A DNA stretch of 64,000 nucleotides. Source: Gnetum montanum. Lineage: Eukaryota > Streptophyta > Gnetopsida > Gnetales > Gnetaceae. The DNA lies in contig MNCI01029297.1 in NCBI GenBank assembly GCA_015680685.1, positions 63,376 to 127,375 on the forward strand, written 5' to 3'. The translations under genes and the position numbers were made by a program. The notes under the pieces are model-generated. The model searched no databases and was not told the DNA's origin. It worked only from the letters and a program-made list of their open reading frames with translations. Shown here one piece after another: positions 23,386 to 34,200 of this stretch (position 1 is its first letter; every line of letters starts with the position of its first letter).

Positions 23386-24315
23386 TGATGAGTGGCGAGA
23401 TACCCCTACACTCAACCATACAAATACGAGCGTTTTCACGTGCGATCTGGTTGAACTCCGCAAATAGACTAGTTGTGGCACCTAGATAGTTAGCCTTAGG
23501 TTGTATTTTATTGTCTTCCCACCTATACTAGTATTATATTTTTCATGTATGATTTAGTCCAAGGTGAGGTATATGATCTGGTTTCTAATCTAATTCTACT
23601 CCTAAAGACAATGGAAAGTAATTATTACTAAACTAAGAGAGAAGGGTGAGAGAATCTAATCTAGCCTAAGTGCGATGATCATCCATTCCTTGATTATCTG
23701 TACACATCTTGGACTTCATGCATGACTACCACTGGGATTACCAAGTGCCAAATCCTAGGTATGCTACTAGGTTACCAAGTAGTCATACTTAAATGCTCGT
23801 AATTAAGTTGTACTCATTCCGTGGTTTAACATGAGTTAAGGGTGAGAGAGATTAACTAGAAAAGCAATAAGAAAGTAGTAAATAATAAATAAATAATTAA
23901 TTAATTAAACTAAGTGAATGCTGCAATGATGAAGTGATCTCGATCTTTATTTCTAGTCATGTGCATGTCCAAGTACGTCACACTCGAATAAAGGATGTTG
24001 TACAATTACAATCACCACACTGCGGGCAAACACTGGGAAATTATTCTATCTCTAGAAGGGAAAAACTACCACAACTTTGCTAAGGGACTAAAACTGGATC
24101 TAGAACAAGGAGAGTTGCCTCTTATTTATAGAAATTGAGGCAGGCTGCAATATCACGTACGTGATATCGTGACTGATGTGATATCACGTACACGATATCG
24201 TAGCCCATGCAATATCATGGTTGTGATATCATAGTAGCGATATCACAACCACTGGGATATCATGGCTATGATATCACGATAGTAATATCACAGCTAGCAA
24301 ATTCATAACTCATCA
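23386..24315 (-). repeat. 3' LTR of element F
   Basis: It is 930 bp long and bounded by TGATGAGT...ACTCATCA, an 8-bp perfect inverted repeat. It aligns with 29567-30557. A TATAAATA box is at 24123-24130 (minus). Seven GATATC palindromes lie at 24148-24293. Confidence 0.92.
24148..24293. repeat. GATATC palindrome array in the 3' LTR of F
   Basis: Seven GATATC cores (plus three AATATC), mostly as GTGATATCAC or close variants, are spaced about 15-25 bp apart. They lie directly upstream of the TATA box in the sense of F. They have the look of a clustered protein-binding site or a hairpin former. Confidence 0.8.
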
Positions 24316-24497
24316 TACTCCCACGACTGAATGAAAACTCATGCTTGAGTTACAAAGAGAACAAGCTCCATTGATTACACAGTGGATAGGTATGGGATTA
24401 TTAACTAACTAGAATGGATTCATGCGACAGTGTGGAGTTAGAAAAAAATTGAAACACAACACAAAAGAAAATCCTATGATTATAAAACTGGTGGAAC

Positions 24498-25265
24498 TCA
24501 TGTAGTTCCTAGTGGTGATGGCTCCTCCATAGGTGTCTTTTCCTTTTCTTGCACTCCAAGTCTTGGGATTTGATGGCATTGAAGTATGGTTTGGAGTTTC
24601 TCCTCTTGTAAGGTTTTGAGTGCCTTGGCATGCGTGTAATTTTGCACTTGTTCCATAGAGGCATCCTAGTTAGCCTTTTCTTTTTCTTCCTCCACCCTTT
24701 TATTCTCTGTCAATAGTTTATTAAGTTGATCGGTTCTAAAAGTGTCCAGCTAGTTCTAAGCAACTTTTGGCCCTGTATTCAAAAGGTTTAATACTTTCAA
24801 AATAGCTTGAATAGAGAAGTCAACAGTCACACCACAATTGTTAACTGTGGTTCCTTCCTCTTTATTGTGACAAAATTGGTACATTTCCCCTAAGTACCAG
24901 GCACCGCTTTCAAAGAGGATACGCCATAATGGGGATCCTTTGAGGTGATCCCTAATGGCCTCCAAAGAAAATTCTATGAAAGGTCCAAAGTTTAATTCCA
25001 TGATCACTATAGTGAATATGGAACTTTCATGGATGGTCTAAACACAATCCTAGGTCAGCGTGAGATATCATCCCTATTTAGACACTATAGCAGCTCCTCC
25101 TTTCGCTTGCCTTGATTGTACAGTAGCAGGGTCTTCTTGATGGATGCTAAATTATTGTTCCTCTTGCTCTACATGTTTTTCAGTAGGAACTTGTCCTTCA
25201 GCTCTCCTAGGTTGTTTGATCACACCTTGAGTAGGACCTTCCTGTTGTCTGCATTTTGGGGTCAT
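24498..25265 (-). pseudogene. Unidentified reading frame near the 3' end of F
   Basis: One frame of 256 codons runs from ATG 25265 (MTPKCRQQEG) to TGA 24498-24500, with about nine stops. The N-terminal part is polar and Gln/Glu-rich. The middle, open for 83 codons from 25007, reads LNFGPFIEFSLEAIRDHLKG...FESGAWYLGEMYQFCHNKEE. The last third is highly charged and likely coiled coil (LLTENKRVEEEKEKAN...KALKTLQEEKL). A possible splice acceptor (TTGCAG) stands directly before the ATG. I do not recognise the family. Its place after gag and before the 3' LTR resembles the extra or env-like frame of Athila-type elements, but no signal peptide or membrane segment is visible. Confidence 0.5.
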
Positions 25266-27169
25266 CTGCAATCACACGGGACCAATCATTAGTAAGGTTG
25301 TTACCAAAGTTAGGTTATACCTTACTGCTTGCCTTAATAGAGTTACTTTATTTCCATGTGATGTTAATTATTGGAATAACATGTCCTCGAAAGATTATAA
25401 TGTTGAGTCATCTTTGCTTAGGTGGTTTCTAAATTTAATTTTCTAGTATAGCTAATGGGTTGAAATTGTTTTTGACACATTTTAGTCTTAATTTTACAAC
25501 TAGTTACCCTTAAAGATGTCCTTCAGGTGATGATGAATTTCAAAAAAATTTACGTGCTATTCGGCATGTGCCCCTCCCCCATGAATAAGCTGAACACTCT
25601 GGGTTTAAGTAGGTTGACACGAAATGAAAATTGTAGTACCAGTGAGCGAGATATAGGTATAAAAGTAAGGGTCTCACAATCGCAAGTTCTAGAGAAAAAA
25701 ATCAAAAAACTCCCCTTGGTGAATAGTGGAAAATGATGGTAAGTGTTGTGGGGAGGTCATGTATATATATTTTCATCAAAGTTAGGGCACTTAGAGAATG
25801 TACTAAATTTTTAATATTCCTTTTGAAATTAAATGATGTAAACTAAGGACATTTGAATGATTGTTATAGGGTTCTAGGGTAATTCAACTGGTTCTGAAGG
25901 CATGAAAATTATGATGGTATGGAATGTATCAATAAGGACCTTGGGTGGTAGAGAAAAAGGCTATGTAATGGTACATAGGAACGTGGAAATTTAGAGGGAT
26001 AATAGTAGGGAAAGAAAATCATTTGAAAATTATGCTGAGGGTAAGAAATGGTGTGTATGAGCTATGTCATAAGTAAAGATTACACAAGTGGGTCCTCCCC
26101 AAAGAAGGTCTCAACCTATAATTCCCTTGTGTAACCACACTTAAAGTGTCCATCGGCATTAGAAGGGTTAAATGTAATCCACACTAAATCCACAAAACAC
26201 ACACATGTAATTACAATTACAATCTGCACCAGAATGAGGTAAGAATTATATGCTACACGAGACATGGGCTACAATTACACGAACAGTGAGATGAGAAGAA
26301 GTATAGAAAGGGATTGTAGAGATTGGGACATGAGGTAACTAACCCAGGGCACAGTGAATCCTGCATGAAACACATGATTAATGTGTCATTACCCCATCGT
26401 TCCAAGATCAAGCCCAAGTCCATTCCTCTAATCAGTGACTTCGCATTGTTTCATCCCATGATGAACAACTATGAGAGTATCATAACAACAAGGCGTACGA
26501 TCACTTGGCATTTTTTTCAAGGGAGGAGTGATTTTTGTTTTGTGGCACATTTCTTCTTCTTTTTTTATTTTTTTTCTTTTTTTTGAATACTGAATCCAGA
26601 GAAGCCGCCAACCTTCAGGCATGGGTGCATGTATTTCCAGTGGGACCCCCTAAAATAGCTTTGGATTTTTTAGTACCCCATTGATTACTCTTACTCCCAT
26701 TTTTCGTTAGATCTATAAGGATCTTAGTACAACCATGTTGCATGATAACTACCATAGATGTCACCAAAGAGAATCCACAAGTCCCCTTGGTGTCACATCC
26801 TAATCATTCCCCCTTGGTCCATCCTTCTTCACTCTAGGTATAATGAACACAAAATTAATTTTAAGTCTTAAGAATGTCAAGAATGTCACTATACCCTCAG
26901 ACAAAACCTCTTATTTGTAGAATGGATGAGTGGGTGTAATGGGCTCAATGTCCCCATAATTGATCACTCGAGACTCGATAACATAGAACACACCTCAACC
27001 AACAAGCCACATGAGTGTTTTATTCATAGATGAGATTACTTATAAAAAATGTGAAAAGAAAAAAAGACAAAAAGATAAAATAAGAAATTGAAAAATGAAA
27101 AACTAGAAAAAAAAAGTTGTAAAATTAAAGAAAATGAAAACTATTTATTAATCTTTCTTGTTATTTAAA
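25266..27169. other. 1.9 kb of F without a recognisable gene
   Basis: A/T-rich. I find no protease, RT or integrase motif on either strand. Short frames such as 25527-25736 and 26323-26586 have no supporting motif. Confidence 0.5.
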
Positions 27170-29425
27170 ATGGAGGATATTTCTCATAGCTAAACGGTTG
27201 TGGATGGCAAGGATTAATAAATGACGATGGGGATCCTTGCATGTTGGAAATATTGACACTTGGCCGTACTTACCCCATCGGGTTTCACACATCTTATTGT
27301 AGTAAGAATAGTGGGGTAATTTATATGATGTAGTTCCCGGATAATGAGTTGACCCACTATGATATTTAGGACTGTTAGATGGTATGTAAGGATCAGGATG
27401 TTACCTTCCATGATTGTGTTCATTGGGTCATATGGTTGTTGGAGTGTTAGTTGGTGGCCTTGATGAAGTGACATGAGGTGTTGGGTTCAAAGGTAAGTGA
27501 GCACCACAATGTTGGACTTGTGCTAAGTTGGACGGTGCAGTGGCCTCAGAACGATGTTGGCCCTTCTTATGGTCATGTTTAAAGAAGGGATTCTTTTGAT
27601 GTGGAGGAGGCCTCTCACTGCTATTGGTAGTAGTAGTACAAGTTACGTTTGTGGGTTGTTTCTATGGTGCAAACACCTTAGGAATAGTTGGTGGTGATGT
27701 AGAATGAGGGAAAGTATGAGAATGCTGAAAATTAGGAGAAGTGTAAGGCACACAAGGTGGTGGTTATGTTGAAGACATGGGTTGATAGTATTGAGGAGAA
27801 TGGCACTATGGTAAGATAAAGTGCGTTGGCCCAATTGGAGAAATAGGATGTTGAACAAGATATGTGTTCGGGTTTGGATGATATGAAAGGTGCCTCCATT
27901 TTAGTGGTGGTCCCCCCCACGATTGGGATTGTTGCCATTGTGATCGAACACAGTATCTCTGCACGAACTCTAGATGTAACGTGTTTCCCCAGTGCTCATG
28001 TAAATGTAACTATATTGGCCCTTGGGGTAAACGTACAGGCATATGTTGCATTCATACATATGATTGGCAATTGAGCTCTTATTTTCTTTATCCATTCTTT
28101 CCGATTATCTAGTGTTTTGTCCTGCTTCTTGGGTTGTCAAAACTCTATCTCCAATAATGTTGATAAATTCTTCACACTTTTGATACATCTATTCCAACAT
28201 CTTATTGATCTTTGCCTCAACTTCTTCTAATGATTATTGTATTGGAAAAGATGATTCTTTCTCATTATGATAGGTTGATTTCTCCTTTTTATGATCATGG
28301 ACCTTTGTTAAGTTGAGATTTTGTCCCCGTTGATGTTTTTCAACACTTCCATCTAGCCATTTCTACTTCTTCTTTTGCAACCCGCTTAATAAGCTCTTGG
28401 ACTTGATGGGTTCATAGTTTGTATAGTTGACCTTGGGAATACATTCCTAAGGTCTCTCTTGTTTCATTACATAGCCCATCAATGATATGGTCCATTAGCC
28501 TTTCCTCAGAAAATCCATGGCTTGGACAGTTGTTCAATAGTGCATAATATATTTCTAACATCATGTCCAAGGGTTCATGTTTTGCTTGTTTCCACTCTTG
28601 GATTTGTTTCCTCAAGGCTGACACTCTTGCGTAGGTTTGATATCTTTCGTTAAAGAGTTATATCATTGTTGGCCAATGGTGTATTGAATTTGGTTTTAAT
28701 GATCTATACCATACTTTTTCTTGGCCAATGAGTGTCATAGGGAAGACCTTGAGTTTTTGCCAATTGTTATCAATGTTGTTCCAAGTACAAGCATCGTAGA
28801 AGGCTTGTAAATGTTGTTGCGGATCTAAGTCATAGCCTCCTAAGAAATTGGGGAAGTTGTTTAAATTGAGCCTAGGTAGACGGCTCTCTTTATGATACCT
28901 ACAAGAGATTCGAATAGCCTCTTGTATTGGCGTTAGGCTCTTAGTGGCTAGTAGGGGTTCATCATCACTAAGTAGGTTGTGGGTTTGTAAGTTTGGATGA
29001 TTTTTCCTTCATTTATGTTGGCGTTCTTGCTTTTCTTTATGAGCTCGATTTTTAGTTCTATGCTGATCCCTTGAAAGATAGTCATCTGTGTCACAATATG
29101 ATGTTAAAGGAGTAGAGGAAGAGAAGGAACTGTAAAACTCATTATGACTTTTGTAAGTCTTCCAGTAATCCCCAAGTAATTTCTTGTTAGTTATTGAGAA
29201 GGTCCTAGGCCTTTCGGGCCTCCTCGTTCTATGGGATATCTCATCCTCACTAGGGGTGTTAGACTTGGATGACGAGAGTCTTTGAGTATTTTTGGGGTGT
29301 TCATAAATGTAGGGGACTCTTGCATAAGGTTGAGTACTCCAATCTTCATTGCCATCTAATTCTTCGGTTCTCCAATGAATTTCCTCATTAGGTATGGAAT
29401 TATCATAGTCTTGTAGGAGAGTCAT
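27170..29425 (-). pseudogene. gag of element F
   Basis: It starts at ATG 29425 (MTLLQDYDNSIP), 142 bp inside the 5' LTR, with 138 codons open. A gag core follows: FPNFLGGYDLDPQQHLQAF, LKVFPMTLIGQEKVWYRSL with KPNSIHHWPTMI, then 28624-28412 (MSALRKQIQEWKQAKHEPL...NCPSHGFSEERLMDHIIDGL). The layout L-x-x-F-P..K-x-W-Y..CP-x-H matches Gypsy gags, closest by eye to the Athila type. A long Pro/His/Ser/Thr-rich tail runs to about 27170. No clear CCHC knuckle is visible. It has several stops, so it is dead, although the insertion is still cleanly bounded. Confidence 0.78.
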
Positions 29426-29566
29426 GGTTGTGAAGATGTGTGTGAATTCATATGTGACTTTTTGTAATTTTTTTTTTTTAAAAGATATATCATTAAGTCC
29501 TTTACAATAACCTTGTATGATATAAATAATCTAGATAACTAGCACCATCCTTGGAAACAGTTCCAA

Positions 29567-30557
29567 TGATGAGTGGCGAGGTACCCCTACACTCAACCAT
29601 ACGAATATGAGTGTTTCCACACATGATCTAGTCGAACTCCTCAGACAGACTAGTTGTGGCACCTAGACAGTTAGCCTTAGGTTGAGGTTCGATGTCTTCT
29701 CACTTGGACTAGTATTATATTTTTCATGTATGGTTTAGTCCAGAGTGAGATGTATGATGTGGTTTCTAATCTAACGCTACTCCTGAAGACAATGGAAAGT
29801 AATAATTACTCAGCTAAGAGAGAAGGGTGAGAGAATCTAATCTAGCCTAAGTGCGATGAGCATCCATTCCTTGATTATCCCTACACATCTTAGACTTTTT
29901 GCATGACTACCACTAGGATTACCAAGCGTAGATCCTAGGTACACTACTGGGTTACCAAGTAGTCACACTTAAATGCTCGTAATCAAGTCTTACTCATTCT
30001 GCGATTTAACGTGAGTTAAGGGTGAGAGAGATTAACTAGAAAAGTAGTAAGAAAGCAGTAAATAACAATTAAATAAATAAATAATTAAACTAAGTAATGT
30101 TACAATGATGAAGTAATCTTGATCTTTATTTTCTGTCATGTGCGTGTCCAAGTATGTCACAATCGAATAAAGGATGTCGTACAATTACAATCACCACACT
30201 AATGGCAAAAACTGGGAAAATATTCTATCTCTGGAAAGAGAAAACTACCAGAGCTTTGCTACGGGACTAAAACTAGATCTAGAACAAGGAGAGTTCCCTC
30301 TTATTTATAGAAATTGAGGCAGGTCGTGATATCACGTATGTGATATCGTGGTTGATGTGATATCATGTAACACGATATCGTGGCTGATGTGATATCACAT
30401 ACGCAATATCATGGCTGATGTGATATCATTTACGTGATGTCACAGCCCATATGATATCATGGGTTTGATATCACGGCAGCGATATCACAACCACTAGGAT
30501 ATCATGGCTGTGATATCACAACAATGATATCACAGATAGAAAATTCATGACTCATCA
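29567..30557 (-). repeat. 5' LTR of element F
   Basis: It is 991 bp long, with the same TGATGAGT/ACTCATCA termini as the other copy. It is about 60 bp longer, mainly because its GATATC array is longer. TATAAATA is at 30302-30309 (minus). The sequence just inside (TTGGAACTGTTTCCAAGG on the minus strand from 29566) would be the primer site. It starts TTGG but I cannot assign a tRNA. Confidence 0.92.
30326..30535. repeat. GATATC palindrome array in the 5' LTR of F
   Basis: Twelve GATATC cores against seven in the sister LTR. Since both LTRs of one element start identical, units were gained or lost after insertion. Confidence 0.8.
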
Positions 30558-30562
30558 ACAAG
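30558..30562. other. Target site duplication of element F (right)
   Basis: ACAAG, equal to 23381-23385. Confidence 0.9.
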
Positions 30563-30564
30563 TT

Positions 30565-30925
30565 ATTAGTTTAAGCTCTTGGTAGACCATGAATGAGTTT
30601 GAATAGGTGAGGGACATTAATTTGGCCAATTTAAGGTCATCGCAAATTGGAACATTCTAAGATCTAGTTTGAAATGCGAAATAGGTATTAAAGGTGCTAG
30701 TTTAAGGTCATGGTGTATAGTACTCATGCTATAGTGTTCATCAAAACTTAAATTGAGGTTGCTAGTTTAAGGTCTTAGCAGACTGTTAATAGGTGAAGTT
30801 TGTAAAGGTCACTAGTTTAAGGTCTTTGTGGACCGCTAACAGGTAGGCTTTGTAAAATGTCACTAGCTTAAGGTCTTTGCAGACCGCTAACGTAGGCTTT
30901 GTAAAGGTAGATTGCTAATTCAAGG
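30565..30925. repeat. Minisatellite (type beta) between RT and antisense gene in B
   Basis: Degenerate units have the core CTAGTTTAAGGTC plus GCAGACCGCTAA. The reverse complement matches the array after integrase in C and D (GACCTTAAACTAGC). The same repeat therefore occurs both before RT and after integrase in this family. Confidence 0.75.
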
Positions 30926-31076
30926 TGGGATGAAATTTTTGGTTGGGCCCCACTTGTTATGCTACAAACAATGATGCTACGCTATAGGGGGATCATGACA
31001 CAATAGTACTATGCTATATCAGGCATCCCACATTACTCAGGGTGTGAAAATGGCAAGTTCTTTTTACTGCGTCAGC

Positions 31077-31084
31077 TATAAATA
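31077..31084 (+). promoter_or_regulatory. TATA box of the antisense gene in B
   Basis: CTATAAATAGGGG lies 138 bp before the first ATG (31215) on the plus strand. It has the ideal plant form, and transcription would start near 31110. It faces against the gag-pol direction. Confidence 0.55.
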
Positions 31085-31214
31085 GGGGTTTATCCTTGGT
31101 AAACTTGTTGTTTTCATTGTCAAAATGTAGAGCCCACAACTAGAGCATAGCATTGTCGTGCTGGGAGAGTGAAGCAATGTAGCATAGCAGTTGATAGAAT
31201 TTGCAAGTAGAAAA

Positions 31215-34200
31215 ATGGCACCCAAAAGCAAACACAAACGCCAAGGAATTGCTAAGGCGGATGAGGTGATGGATACTCTGGGGCATCTATCCCAGGTACA
31301 CATTGAAGTGCGGGAGGAGACTCCGTCTGCTCGGTAATTTGCTACACCACCCTGATTTTTTCTCAGGCTATAGTAATCATTATTGCAATGAAATCCACAT
31401 CTTTTTCCATTATTTTGGTTGCTGTTTCAGCCACTACACCATCACTATTCCAGGTTGGCCATAGTAGCTATATGGATGTTATGCTATAGCTACATGCAAT
31501 ATCGCCTCGACCACCATTGTTGCGATTGTTTTGTCGCAAGGGTTTGGGTGATTCAGGATAGCTTAGCACAAGGTTAGTATAGCATACTACCCTTAGGGGG
31601 TTTGGCCATCTACAAGATTTAACAGCATGACATGTGTTTAACGTAGTATAGCACAAGTTATTTTGTACTATAGAAGTATGATTAGGGTATTTGTAGCATA
31701 GTGAATTCTTTCCTTTCTAAATTTTGTAATGTTTTTATTGCTCTATGCTAGTATGTTTTAAGGTCTTCTAGTTGGTCGCATTGCTACGCTATTGAATTTG
31801 TGACATCGCTATGTTGCTGGGTTTGCTTCTATTAAGTTTTCTATGTTGCCATGCTTGTCATAGTAATGTGTTTATTATATTTTTGTATTGTTGCATGTCT
31901 ATCTATTCCTGTTCATTTGCTATGTTATGTGTCATCAAAGTGTTGTTGCACTATATGAGGTTTGATGACTATGCTATGCTGTGAGGCTTGTTTTGTTGTT
32001 GTTTGTTTGTGCTTTTTTTAAAGCATTTAGCAACTGCAAGATCATGCTACACTATATGCAATGAAAATATCATGCTACACTATATGTAATCAAAATTTCA
32101 TGCTATGCTATATGTAATCAGAGGGTTATGCTATGCTACGTGTAAACTTCACTTGTATGCAGTGATAATGTCTGATGCTTCATTATGCAAGGTCATGTTG
32201 AAGCCCATCCTGATTTTCCTAGAGATTGTGGGAGTCCTGTGCTACCTTAGCAAATCGGTGGTTAATGTCCCTCCTCCCCATGCACGTGTGGAGAAGCAGG
32301 CAGTCTAGTTCTAGGAGGGTGCACAGAACTTCCTATAGTTCCTGCTCCGCCATTTCAATGTGATTGTTTAGTCAAAATTATCAACGGAGACTGTAGCCAC
32401 AATCATAGAAACCCTGTTTCTTGGGGTAAACCAAGGAATTATGAAATTTTTAACTGATGGGTCAATTGAGGGTGACCAGGCAGAAGGTTCCAACCAACAC
32501 CCAAAAAGCTCAAGATGTTTAAGTTGGATCTGGGAGATGCCCTAAGTATAAGTGCTATCACTTATACAACACGCTATTCGTTGCCCATCACATGGACACC
32601 TACTTTCAGAACCCACCTGGAACATTTTATTATGCCAACGGGTGAGTTCTACAAAGGTATTTTGTTGCATTATGTAATCCATTCTACACGACATAGGTAT
32701 TAATAGTGTAAATATACATATTATTTGTGTGTTTCCAGATTTTTTATTGACAAGAGTGATCTCCATGGTGACATGGATGCCTTGGCATTGGCATAGATGG
32801 TCCTGTGGGATTTTTCCTCTACCGGGAATGTGCAAGCTAGTGTCATAGGCCAATTTGGGGGGTGAGTTAAGAACCTATCCAACTTGGTATTCCAAATTTT
32901 ATGGGAACTGTAAAGAGGATGGTTGGTTAGATAGGGAAAGAGCATCCCTCAGGCTGCTCACCAATGTAGATGTGTTGGTGGATCTCCCACCATTTCCCAC
33001 ATCATTTAAACCTAGTACACTAAACCCCAAATTCACTGTTACATGTTCAAGTGATGTTCATGTTTTGCTAACTTTTTTTCTTTTATTTTGTTTTGTTTTG
33101 CAAACCATTTCAATGGCAAAGAAATCCCAAGAGGTGACTGTGATCACCTCTGGGTGCAATGAAATCAACCTCTTTTTTAAGTATGGGGAGGTGGAGGTGA
33201 TCCAGTATTGGCTCTGCAATGGGGCCCCAGCCACACTTGTCCACAACCTTTAGGAGGCCAGGCTCATGGATTTATTTTTGGCCATTAACCCAAACATCCC
33301 ACCTACTGAAATGCTTTCCTTAGCTAACTCCTTCTCCAAGAAAGCATACTGCTTCCACACACGTGTTCACAGTGTGTGAGTGGTGTTTGACATCAACGAT
33401 CAATTATTTGTGGATATTTTCGGTGTTTCTTTTGATGGTCTTCCCATAGGAGAAAAATCTAAGAAATATGCAAGCCATCAGGGGGACATTGAGGAGTGGC
33501 TAGGGGCCACAAAGTATTGAAATGGAATCTACATTGAGAAGGTCAGGCTATGGATGGCTAAAACGATTTACCTTGTCTTCCATGCCCATGCCTTCTCCAA
33601 GCTGCTTTCCCAAGGAAAAATCATTGGAATTGAGCAAGCTTGGATAATGAGGGATTTCATGGAAGAGAGGACCCATTACAATTTGAAAAAATACCTTTGC
33701 AAAGGCATGCAGGCTAAAATGGCCAAGCTTCACGGGAAGCTTGAGTCTCATTTCAACGTGCACCATGCCTTCTTTATAACCTGCCTATAGCATTTTGTGG
33801 AATTCCTGGTAGTCTACAAGAATGGGGTCTGTGTATTACAAGATTGTAACCAGATTTCCAGACCATGGATCTACGAAGTCTTCCATACCACCTAATCTCA
33901 GGACCCCCCAGAAGCTACTGGGGAGTCATTTTCGATGATGACCAGGGATCAGATGGCATGCAACTTTCGTGCCTAGGACAACTTGGGAGAGGCACCCCCA
34001 CTACCACCAATAGTGTGACAAGGTAGGAACACCTCATTGTAGAGATGGTGAAAACTAAGCTGCAATGCATGAGGTCTCTTCTGGCCAAGGAGCTCCCTCG
34101 TATGAATGAGGAATGATGGAAGAAGTTGTGGCTAAAACTTTCCAGAGTGCAGCCTCCAATTGGTAAGTATTTTTATTTTTATTTTTGTGGTGATTAACAT

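Larger units (their letters stand above)
23386..30557 (-). mobile_element. Element F: complete gag-only LTR retrotransposon
   Basis: It is 7.17 kb long, with two LTRs (23386-24315 and 29567-30557) and a perfect 5-bp target duplication ACAAG. Minus strand order: 5' LTR (right), short leader, gag, about 1.9 kb without a visible gene, an unidentified reading frame, purine-rich GTGGGAGTA, 3' LTR. I see no protease, RT or integrase, so it is non-autonomous and must have been moved by enzymes of another element. The gag resembles plant Gypsy gags of Athila-like layout. Its LTRs do not resemble those of the A-E/G family or of H. Confidence 0.85.

Noticed and set aside
24498-25265. Envelope-like gene of an Athila-type element
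   Set aside because: The position fits, but no signal peptide, transmembrane segment or furin-like site is visible.
33058-33246. Minus-strand frame of 62 codons
   Set aside because: It is the shadow of the plus-strand exon at 33113-34164, which has matching splice signals and continues in one frame.
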